This document shows positions 22,301 through 31,949 of a stretch of DNA of 64,000 bases, piece by piece. The DNA lies in the NCBI RefSeq assembly GCF_000002985.6, contig NC_003283.11, forward strand, positions 19,345,501 through 19,409,500, in the 5' to 3' direction. Source of the stretch: Caenorhabditis elegans. Taxonomy: Eukaryota; Nematoda; Chromadorea; Rhabditida; Rhabditidae. The first letter of the stretch is position 1, and each line of letters starts with the position of its first letter. A program made the position numbers and the translations under genes. Under the pieces are notes generated by a model, which saw only the letters and a program-made list of their open reading frames with translations, had not been told where the DNA came from and did not search any database.

Positions 22301-23870
22301 TTTAATAAATTTTTTCAGCGGGAAATTTGAATATTTTTCAATTACTTTTGGCGGGAAATTTTCGAGTTTTTAAATAATTTTTAAGCTAGAAATTTGAATT
22401 TTTCATATATTTTTTTAGCAGGAATTTTGAACTTTTCATATATTTTTCGGCGGGAAATTCAAATTTTTCATATATTTTCACGCGGGAATTTCTAATTTTT
22501 CAATAATTTTTGGCTGGAAATTTGAATTTTTCATATATTTTTTAAGCTAGAAATTTGAATTTTTCATATATTTTTTAGCGGGAATTTTGAATTTTTTGTA
22601 TTTTGTTAGCGGGAAACTTGAATTTTTCCTATATTTTTGAAGCTAGAAAATTGAATTTTTCATATGTTTTTTAGCGGGAAATTTGAATTTTTTGTATTTT
22701 TTTAGCGGGAAATTTGAATTTTTCCTATATTTTTACGTTGGAAATTTGGAATTTTTCATATATTTTTGAGCGGGAAATTTGAATTTTTCGTATATTTTTA
22801 GCGGGAAATTTGAATTTTTCGTATATTTTTAGGGGGAAATTTGAATTTTTCCTATATTTTTAAGCTAGAAATTTGAATTTTTCATATGTTTTTTAGCAGG
22901 AATTTTGAATTTTTCATATATTTTTCGGCGGGAAATTCAAATTTTTCATATATTTTCACGCGGGAATTTCTAATTTTTCAATAATTTTTGGCTGGAAATT
23001 TGAATTTTTCATATATTTTTTAAGCTAGAAATTTGAATTTTTCATATATTTTTTAGCGGGAATTTTGAATTTTTTGTATTTTGTTAGCGGGAAACTTGAA
23101 TTTTTCCTATATTTTTGAAGCTAGAAAATTGAATTTTTCATATGTTTTTTAGCGGGAAATTTGAATTTTTTGTATTTTTTTAGCGGGAAATTTGAATTTT
23201 TCCTATATTTTTACGTTGGAAATTTGGAATTTTTCATATATTTTTGAGCGGGAAATTTGAATTTTTCGTATATTTTTAGCGGGAAATTTGAATTTTTCGT
23301 ATATTTTTAGGGGGAAATTTGAATTTTTCCTATATTTTTAAGCTAGAAATTTGAATTTTTCATATGTTTTTTAGCAGGAATTTTGAATTTTTCATATATT
23401 TTTCGGCGGGAAATTCAAATTTTTCATATATTTTCACGCGGGAATTTCTAATTTTTCAATAATTTTTGGCTGGAAATTTGAATTTTTCATATATTTTTTA
23501 AGCTAGAAATTTGAATTTTTCATATATTTTTTAGCGGGAATTTTGAATTTTTCATATGTTTTTTAGTGGGAATTTTTTAATTTTTCATATATTTTTTAGT
23601 GGGAATTTTTTAATTTTTCATATATTTCTTAACGGGAAATTTGAATTTTTCATATATTTTCAGGCGGAAAATTATAATTTTTCATTGAATTTTTAGACGG
23701 TAAATTTGAATATTTCATATATTTTTTAGCGGGAATTTTGAACTTTTAAATATATTTTTAGCGGAAAATTTATATTTTAAATTTTTCATATATTTTTTTA
23801 TCGGGAAATCTGATTTTTCAATTTTTCAAAAAAAATTTTGCGGGAAATTTGAATTTTCATATATTAAAAC
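22300..23870 (-). repeat. 1.6-kb tandem array (inverted arm)
   Basis: Units of the same family in opposite orientation (AGCGGGAAATTTGAATTTTT, CATATATTTTT). A block of 478 bp is repeated: CGGCGGGAAATTC occurs at 22448, 22926 and 23404. Together with the forward arm this is a 5-kb imperfect foldback. Confidence 0.95.
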
Positions 23871-23879
23871 ATTTCCAAT

Positions 23880-24190
23880 AGAAATAGTTTTAAAATAATA
23901 TCCCTAAAAAACCAGGAACCAGCGATAAAAAAAACAAGGCAAGTAGCTGAACAGTGTAGTATGACGAAACCACGCTGAGGAAAGTGATACCCCCTATCAC
24001 CAAATCACTGACCAAAAAAACCGGTTTCTGTGTAGTTTCCGAACATGGTGGCAGTGTTCTTCAGCGAAAAAAAAACAGAAAAGAATGTTAAAGGGCAGAA
24101 ATTTGAAATTTTTTTAGAAAAAACGCCAATTTTCTATGTATTTTCACAGAAGTCTAAATAAAAAAATCAAAAAAAAAAACGAAAAAAATG
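23880..24190. other. Unique stretch, no gene seen
   Basis: Mixed sequence with GTGATACCCCCTATCACC, a short hairpin near 23980. No coding or RNA feature was recognised. Confidence 0.3.
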
Positions 24191-24194
24191 TTCC

Positions 24195-24730
24195 TACCAC
24201 AGCACGGACTCGAACCCCGGCCTTTTGGCTGGAAGGGGGTTCGGCGAAAATCCCACTGCGCCACTTGGACACCTTTTTTGAAAATCACAAAAAAATGGGA
24301 AAACATGTAAATTTTCTGATTTTTATCAGGTTTTCGAGTTTTTAAACCTAAATTTTAGAAAAAAGTCCAAAAATCACATTTTTAAGGAAAATTTTCACGA
24401 ATTTTCTAGTTTTATAAAACCAGAAACTTGAAATTGAAAATCATTAATTACCATTTAAAAAAACATATAAAAAATTTACACACTAATGCGGACTCGAACC
24501 CCGGTCTTTTGACTGGAAGGGTTGTTCGGCGAAAATCCCACTGCGCCACTTGGACGCACTTTTTCAAAAACGGAAAAAAAAAAAAAAATTGCTAATTTTT
24601 GCCAGTTTTTTCGATTATCCCTTTTTGATTATCCAAAAAAAAACCAACAAAAAATTTTCGCCCCCATGCGGACTCGAACCCCGGCCTTCTGATTGCTAAC
24701 CGGCGAAAATCCCACTGCGCCATTCGGACA
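24195..24730 (-). repeat. Three tRNA-like elements, minus orientation
   Basis: Copies at about 24195-24273, 24484-24557 and 24662-24730. On the minus strand each has the A box TGGCGCAGTGG (or CGCAGTGG), GGGATTTTCGCC, the B box GGGGTTCGAGTCCGC and a terminal T-run. They have the same family and polarity as the 13-kb cluster read from the other strand. Confidence 0.8.
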
Positions 24731-25098
24731 ATTTTTTCAAAAAATCTTGAAAAAGTGCAAAATCCGCAGGAAACCGGTGATTTTCATTTAAAAACTTAGA
24801 ATACCACAGAACAATTACCCTTTTTCCCTGGAATTTCAGATTTTCGGCCTACGAACTTTGTGTTTTTCCACCAAATTCCCTAGCCAGCTTTCTTTGTTTT
24901 TTCGTCTATTTTTCCCCAAGTATCCAATGGCACAAGTCAACCGATGCTTGATTCATCAACCAAATTGTCCCCCCTTTCAGTGTCCCATTGTGTCGTACGC
25001 CTCCAAATTGGAGGCTCCGTCCAGTTTCTCAAAAGGGTCCCAGCATTCTGCCTATTCACTGACGTATTCTTTTTTGTGTGAGCTTGCCAAAATCGGAA

Positions 25099-25831
25099 AT
25101 GATGAAAATTGCCGTTTTCCTGGTGGTTTTTGCACTTTTTATTGGCGTTTTTGTGCAAGGACAACGAGTTTTTGATATGATGGATGAGAAGTGGGTTTGA
25201 ACTAGAATTAATGTTTAAAATAGGCCGAAAATTTAAATTTTCCGCTGAAAATTGATTGAAATATTAAATTTCCCGCCGAAAATTGACTGAAAATTTGAAT
25301 TTCCCGCTGAAAATTGACTGGAAATTTGAATTTCCCTCCAAAAATTGACTGAAAATTTGAATTTTTGAATTTCCCGCCTAAAATTGACTGAAAATTTGAA
25401 TTTCCCGCTGAAAATTATCTGAAAATTTGAATTTCCCGCCAAAAATTGACTGAAAATTTGAGTTTCCCGGCTAGAATTGACAGAAAATTCAAATTTCCCA
25501 TCAAAAATTGACTGAAAATTTGAATTTCCTTCCCCTTCAGAAGTAGATCAAAAACACAGCTTTCCCACCAAAAATAGATCAAAAACACAACTTTCCCGCC
25601 AAAAATAGATCAAAATTCTAAATTTCCCGCCAAAACAATTTCCAGTCTAAAAATAGTGTTTTCGGCCTAATTTTAACCGGGAAATTCAAATTTTCGGCTC
25701 AAATTTCTCAAAAACTTCTCAATTTTTTCAGAGCTTCCAACCCAGGCGGTCGTTCGGCGATCTACCAGCGAAAATCGTATCTCCAACCATTCTACAATGC
25801 TCCAACTCAACTTTTCTGGCGGAGATATTAA
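25099..25831 (+). CDS. Small secreted peptide, 63 residues, two exons
   Basis: Exon 1 is 25099-25190 and exon 2 is 25732-25831. The donor is GTGGGT and the acceptor TTTTTTCAG, joining in phase 2, and the frame closes exactly on TAA (192 nt). The protein starts MMKIAVFLVVFALFIGVFVQ, a clear signal peptide, followed by GQRVFDMMDEK and a C-terminal region rich in Tyr, Gln and Arg that ends LFWRRY. There is no cysteine. Single dibasic sites (RK, RR) are present, so processing as a neuropeptide-like or secreted cuticle or immune peptide is possible but not shown. An AATAAA signal lies at 25866-25871, 35 nt after the stop. The intron is filled with the 30-bp TTCCCGCC array. I do not recognise the family. 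The start could also be the next Met at 25102. Confidence 0.75.
25222..25640 (+). repeat. 30-bp TTCCCGCC array in the intron of the small peptide gene
   Basis: About ten units with TTCCCGCC (or GCT) and GACTGAAAATTTGAA, then three to four units of a shorter variant (AAAAATAGATCAAAA). Same family as 11695-12370. Confidence 0.85.
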
Positions 25832-26160
25832 TTTTCCACGTTTTTTTTTCAAAAAATTTGAGAAAAATAAATAATTTTGTTGTTTTCCATTTATTTATTT
25901 TTTTTCCACGTAAAAAATTTTGAAAAAAAAATCAAATTTTTAAAAAATTTTCAAATAAATTTGAAATTTCCGTGACCGCAACCTTTCAATTTGTCCACGA
26001 CCTTTTGCCACGTTGCAAAAAATCCAACTTCCACAAAAAATCAATCAATCAATCGATATTTCGAATTATTACCAAATTCGACTCCTCTCGATTTCCGGAA
26101 TCGATTTCGAAAATTCGACGAATTTTGTGCCAAAGTCACAGCGCTCTGACGGATCACACA

Positions 26161-29100
26161 ATGAAGAAATCAGTGGTAAGTGCACGAGAAATGCGCCAAG
26201 GCACTGGAATTGCGCCAAGGTATTAGTTTTGCGCCAAGGCTCTGGAATTGCGCCAGGGCACTGGAAATGCGCCAGGGCGCTGGAATTGCTTGGGCCAAGG
26301 CACAAGAATTGCGCCAAGGTACTGGAATTGCGCCAAGGCACTAGAATTGCGCCAAGGCACTAGATTTGCGCCAAGACACTGTAATTGCGCCAGGGCACTA
26401 GAATCGCGCCAAGGCACTAGAAACGCGTCAAAGCACAAAAATTGCGTTGAGAAACGAGAATTGCGCCAAGCACTAAAATTGCGTCAAGGCACTAGAAATG
26501 CGTCAAGGCACTGGAATTGCGCCAGGGCACTGGAAATGCGCAAATGCACTGGAATTGCGCCAAGGCACTAGAATTGCGCCAATGTACAGTATATCCGCCA
26601 AGGCACTAGAATTGCGCCAAGGCACTAAAATCGCGCAAAGCCACTAGAATTGCGCCAGGGCACTGGATTTGCTTGCGCCAAGGCACAAGAATTGCGTCAA
26701 GGCACTAGAAATGCGCCAAGGCACTAGAAATGCGCAAAGGCACTGGAATTGCGCCAAGGCACTGGAAATCTGTCAAGGCACTTTTCTCATTCCTTGGCAC
26801 ATTTCCCGATCCATTGCGCTTCTCTCGATCCTTGGCGCTTTTCGCGATCCTTAGCGCTTTTCTCGATTATTGGCGCTTTTCTCGATCCATTGTGCTTCTC
26901 TCGATCCTTGGCACATTTCCCGATCCATTGCGCTTTTCTCGATCCTTAGCGCTTTTTTTGATCCTTGGCGCCTTTTTTGATCCTTGGCGCTTTTCTCGAT
27001 CCTTGGCGCTTTTCTCGATCCTTGGCGCTTTTCTCGATCCTTGGCGCTTTTCTCGATCCTTGGCGCTTTTCTCGATCCTTGGCGCTTTTCTCGATCCTTG
27101 GCGCCTTGTGAAGCATATTCAACCAAATTTTCAGATTCTTCTGCTCCTCGCCTTCTCAACATGGTGCTCAGCTGAAAATACTACGGACACACCATCAACT
27201 GCCGACCCGACTGCCGGCAGTACCGACACCTCAGCGACTCCCATGCCGACTGATGCGCCAACTGCCGCTCCAGCTAACCCGCCACCGCCACCGGCAGCCC
27301 AGCAAAAAAAATTAAAGCAGTACGACTTTTCGGGTCCACTGACCGAGTTGCAAGGATCCTACTTGCTAAAGTCCAGAGATCAGTGAGGCGGCAAATTTGA
27401 ATTTTTTGAAATTTTCCCAAAAAAAATTTCAGGTCTCAAGCTCGTCCATCGTGGGCTTCCGTTTGGTCCGTTACAGAAACCGAAAGAAATTTTGGAATCT
27501 ACTTTTGGCCGCCGAATTATTGTCACGCGTTAGTTTCGGGAAAATTATCAAAAAAAAACAACTTTTTTGTTTTCAGAGTCTACCTTTGCCTTGTTCCTGC
27601 GAAGCTGTACGACGGAGAAAATCAGCACTTTGACAGTTTCGACTGTGACACCAACTACATCAAGTATTATCCACACATCTCGAAGCTTCTCTACAGTAAG
27701 TTGTGCACTAGAATTGCGCCAAGACACTCGAATTGCGTCAAGACACTAAAATTGCGCCAAGGCACTGAAGTTGCGCCAAGGCACTAGAAATGCGCCAAGG
27801 CACTAGAAATGCGCTAAGGCACTAAAACGGCGGCAATGCACTAGAATTGCGTCAAGGCACTGGAATTGCGTCAAGGCACGAGAATTGCGCCAAGGCACTA
27901 GAATTGCGCCAAGACACAATAATTGCGCCAAGGCGCTGGAATTGTGTCAAGGCACTAGAATTGCGCCAAAGAACGAGAATTGCGCAAAGGCACGAGTAGT
28001 GCGCCAAGAGAATCTTTGGCGCATTTCTGGTGTTTTGGCGGAATTTGAGTTCTGTGACGCTGTTCTTGTGCGTTGACGCATTTTTCGTGCCTTGGTGCAT
28101 TTCTGGTGCCTTGACGCATTCCTGGTGCCTTGACGCATATCAGATTGCTTGACGTAATTCCAGTTTATTGACGCGTTTCTTGTGCAATGACGTATTTTTG
28201 GATCCTTTGCGCAATCCCCGATCCTTGGCGCATTTCTCGATCCTTGGCGCATTTCTCGATCCTTTGCGCAATCCCCGATCGTTGGCGCATTTCTCGATCC
28301 TTGGCGCATTTTTTCCCACAACCTATATAATTTTCCAGAACCCAAAGACGGTGCCGAAGAATCCTATTTCTACGTGAAAAGCTCACTCCAATTCCAGAAA
28401 TCAGACGATAAACACGTTCTGAACGTGCTTGAAGCTTTGCCAGTTGGACATTATGAGTGGAAACAGAAGAAGGAAGAGGATTTCAAAAAGTTGGAGATTG
28501 ATTTCGAAGGAAAGGACTTGCTCATTTTGACCAACAGGTAGGATTTTTGAAAGTTTTACACCAAATTTAAAATTTCCAGCCGAATGTGTGAGGTGAACAA
28601 GCCGGGCTCCAGGTTCCATCCGATTTTCGATTTTGAAACTTACGATAAGAATGGAACAATCAAGGATTCCTGGCCAAATTGGTTGTTCAAAAATACTCAG
28701 ACTATTCCGACAGATTCACTTCCAGCTCTTGGGGGACGCGAAAAGAGTATTGATTTGCTCGAGGTAAGTGCACTAGAACTGCGCCAAGGCACTGTAATTG
28801 CGCCAAGTCACTAGAACTGCGTCAAGGCACTAGAAATGCGCCAAGGCATTAGAATTTCGCCAAGGCACTGGTATTGCGCCAAGTCACTGAAAATGCGTCA
28901 ATGCACAATTATTGCGCCAAGTCACTAGAACTGCGTCAAGGCACTAGAATTGCGCCAAGGCACTAGAATTGCGCCAAGGCACTGGAATTGCGCCAAGTAA
29001 CTGAAAATGCGTCAATGCACAATTATTGCGCCAAGGCACTGGAATTGAGTCATGATACTAGAATTGCGCCAAGACACTAGAAAAGCGCCAAGGCACAAAA

Positions 29101-30692
29101 ATTGCGCCAAGTCACTAGAACTGCGTCAAGGCACTATAATTGCGCCAACGTATAATTTTAAATGTTGCAATCTCGATGCTTGACGCTTTTCTCGATCCTT
29201 GGCACTTTTCTCCATACTTGGCGCATTTCCCGATCTCTGGCACAATTCTGGATCCTTGGCGCATTTCTCGATCCATGCCGCATTTCTCTAACCTTGGCGC
29301 AATTCTCGATCCTTGGCGCAATTCTCGATATCTGGCGCTTTTCTCTATCTTTGGCGCATCTCTCGATCCTTGACGCATTTCTCGATCCTTGGCGCTTTTC
29401 TCGTGCAGCTTCCCAATCCTCTATTTTTTCCAGTTCCTGAAAAAGAGCACAGTGGCTGGAAACAAACTTGGAAACATCGTCCAAAAATGTGCCATGTACG
29501 ACAAAATCGGAATCACAAAACTGAGAAAACCGGCGTTCGAACGTGCTGTATCGATTTCCGCTCTGAGTTATGAGATTTTTGAGGCGAATACACAGGCCAA
29601 TGAGACGACAAGAGAGTACGAGTTTACGGTGTCAAATTGTGAATGGTGAGTGGGAAGAACAATTTTTTTTCTGAAATTTATTGATTTTTTTTTAGGATCC
29701 GCATCTGGGCCTCCGACAAAACCATGAAAGAGTACGCAACTGCTATGAAAGTCGACGAGACCCTTGACGTTTTCCTTTCTGCGGGATACTACGTTCCACC
29801 GGATTCGGATCAAGCTTTGCCACTTCCAGACTATCATTTGATTGATAAGCTCAAGTTGACAGTGATGAAAGATCCTGCTGTTGCGGGAGACAATCATGAG
29901 CTGGTGAGAGTGTTGGGTCCCGCCACGAAACCTTTTTTTTTTAATTTTTTCACATAAAGTTTGGTGCCTAATGCTCATTTTAGAGCTAGAAATTTTAAAA
30001 ACTATGAAAAATACTCATTTTTTTACAGATTTTTTTTTGTCACAAAAAAAATTTTTTTTTTAATTTTTTGAAAAAATTTCAAATTTCGAAATTTTTCGAA
30101 AATCCATAACTTTTCCAGTTTTTTACACTTTTAGCCAAATTTTTCTTCTAACGATAGATGGAGTATTGATTATTTATTGAAAAATGCTAAGACATTACCG
30201 CCGGTCACAATTACAGTAACCCAGTAGTTTTCGTGGCGGGACCCAAATTTTTCTCAAATTTTCGAAACCTAGTCATGATTATACTTATTTTGAAGCTCTC
30301 AGCTTGCTGATTTCGAATTTTATAATTTTATACTTTCGAAAATCATACACAACTCTTAAGCTCATTTTAGCCAAAAAATTTTCAGATCGAATTCGCATTT
30401 GGCAGTGTCAACAACGCCTACCTGTTCCGCCGTCATTTCAAGTCGAAAGCTTTTGGAGTCAAAAATCTCAACATCCACGTCATTAGGTCAGAAAAATGTG
30501 AAGCTAACATTGCAGTGGTGAGTTTCTAACAAAATTTGGGAAAAAATGGAAAAAAAAATTTTTTTGAAAATTTTTTTTCACTGAAAAAAATTTCAGAAGC
30601 CCTCCTTCTATGCTGGATATTCAAATGAGCCGTACAACTACAAACAAGTCAGATCTTGCGAGTTCAACTACATCACGGAGCCGTCTTCTTGA
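26161..30692 (+). CDS. Secreted protein of unknown family, 502 residues, ten exons
   Basis: Exons: 26161-26175, 27135-27382, 27433-27528, 27577-27695, 28339-28537, 28580-28763, 29434-29645, 29696-29903, 30386-30517, 30597-30692. All junctions have GT-AG borders and the sum, 1509 nt, closes in frame. Exon 1 codes only MKKSV; exon 2 completes the signal peptide (ILLLLAFSTWCSA). A Thr/Pro/Ala-rich segment of about 50 residues follows, probably O-glycosylated, and then a globular region of about 430 residues with scattered cysteines and aromatic motifs such as FGIYFWPPNYCHA. There is no membrane anchor. A poly(A) signal AATAAA is at 30730-30735. Introns 1, 4 and 6 hold head-to-head arrays and intron 8 a MITE. 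I do not recognise the fold; a nematode extracellular protein is all that can be said. Confidence 0.85.
26190..27115. repeat. Head-to-head GCGCCAAGGCACTAGAATT arrays in intron 1
   Basis: From 26190 to about 26780 some thirty units of 19-20 bp (GCGCCAAGGCACTAGAATT) run forward. From 26785 to 27110 about eighteen units run as TCGATCCTTGGCGCTTTTC. CCTTGGCGC is the reverse complement of GCGCCAAGG, so the intron is a long imperfect foldback. Long frames here (up to 218 codons) are repeat artefacts. Confidence 0.9.
27700..28320. repeat. Head-to-head arrays in intron 4
   Basis: Forward GCGCCAAGGCACTAGAATT units at about 27705-28010, then reverse units (CCTTGGCGCATTTCTCGAT and GCCTTGACGCATT) at 28015-28315. 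Same design as intron 1. Confidence 0.9.
28770..29405. repeat. Head-to-head arrays in intron 6
   Basis: Forward units (AACTGCGCCAAGGCACT and variants) at 28770-29150, reverse units (TCGATCCTTGGCGCATT) at 29165-29405. The real exon follows a TTTTTTCCAG acceptor at 29433. Confidence 0.9.
29914..30245. mobile_element. MITE with perfect 17-bp TIRs in intron 8
   Basis: TGGGTCCCGCCACGAAA at 29914-29930 is mirrored exactly by its reverse complement at 30229-30245. The body is A/T-rich without coding. It starts only 10 nt after the 5' splice site. The end sequence is the GGGTCCCACCACGAAA repeat seen at 8225, 30889, 40655, 41520 and 46.2-47.0 kb, here with a compensating A-to-G change in both ends. 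Confidence 0.8.
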
Positions 30693-30884
30693 ACTGCGAA
30701 TTGCGTAGTTTTGCTTGTGACTTTTTTTGAATAAAAAATTTTGTATTTTTTTCAGAAATTCTGCAATATTATTGCTAATTTTGAAGTAGGAGAATTGAAA
30801 ATGCAAAATTCGAATTTAGCGCAATTTCAGCTTTCAAACAAATATAATCTTGCCTAGGTTTTGAAAAAAAGTTTTTCTCTTCGA

Positions 30885-31435
30885 GATTTGGGCCCCACCA
30901 CGAAATCTGCTGGGATTACTGTAGTTATATCATATTTCACTGAAATTTTATTTTTTTTTTTGTAATTTAGAGTATTTTCCTAATTTTTATATGCAAAAAC
31001 AAAGAAAAATCTTGAAAAATGGGTGAGATATCGATTTTCGAAAAATTTCGAAAATCAAAAAAATTCTGAAAATTGAAAAAAAAACGAAAATTCGAAAAAA
31101 AACAATTTCACCGGGAAATTCAAATTTTCAGTTAATTTTTGTCGGGAAATTTGAATTTTCAGTCAATTTTTGGTGGGAAATTCAAATTTCCAATCAATTT
31201 TTGGCGGGAAATTTGAATTTTCGAATAATTTTTGGCGGGAATTTCAAATTTTCAGTTAATTTTAGGCGGGAAATTCAAATTTTTAATTAATTTTTGACGG
31301 GAAATTCAAAATTTCAGTCAATTTTAGGCGGGAAATTCAAATTTTTAGTTAATTTTTGACGGGAAATTCGAATTTTCAGTCGACTTTCGGCGGGAAATTC
31401 AAATTTTCAGTCAATTTTTTTTTTAATTCAGGTGT
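30885..31435 (-). repeat. GGGCCCCACCACGAAA unit, then 30-bp GGCGGGAAATTC array
   Basis: A single diverged GGGTCCCACCACGAAA unit with GGGATTACTGTAG is at about 30889-30920. From 31105 to 31425 about ten units of the 30-bp family run in minus orientation (GGCGGGAAATTC, AAATTTTCAGTCAATTTT). 31440-31940 contains nothing recognisable except the pyrimidine-rich 3' splice region of the next gene. Confidence 0.8.
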
Positions 31436-31949
31436 GAAATTTTTTTAATTTTGTATCTTCTGTAGTGATAAATCAGAATTTTTGTTATTTTTCTCTACAC
31501 CAAATATAGAAAAAAAAACACAAAAACCAGTTATCACGGGCAAATTGATAAGGTTTTTGATAATAAAAATTGGTTGGGGCAAAGTTTTTCTTTTCAATTT
31601 TTTTTTTCGAAAAAATTTTTCTCTTAAATTTTCATAATCTTGATGAAACTTTGATCAATATTTACATATTTTCACAATATTTCAAAATTAATCAACAATT
31701 TTATCAGTTTTCTTCCTGTTATCAGTGTTTATAGCGTACACGCTCACGTGTATTCTAGTCTAAATTCTTCCATTTTTGATCAGTGATTTATTTATTATGT
31801 TCAGTTTCAGATTTGTTATGTATTATTTATTATTTGAAATTTTGAAATTTCAAAAAAAAGCAAAAAAAATTCCAAAAAAAAAAATTTTTTTTCGAAATTT
31901 TTTTTTTCAAAAATTTAAAAATTTTCATTTCTATTTTCAATTCAGCGCC

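Noticed and set aside
26730-27386. 218-codon plus frame with SRSLALFSILGAFLDP repeats
   Set aside because: Most of it is the GATCCTTGGCGC repeat array; only the last part overlaps true exon 2 (27135-27382).
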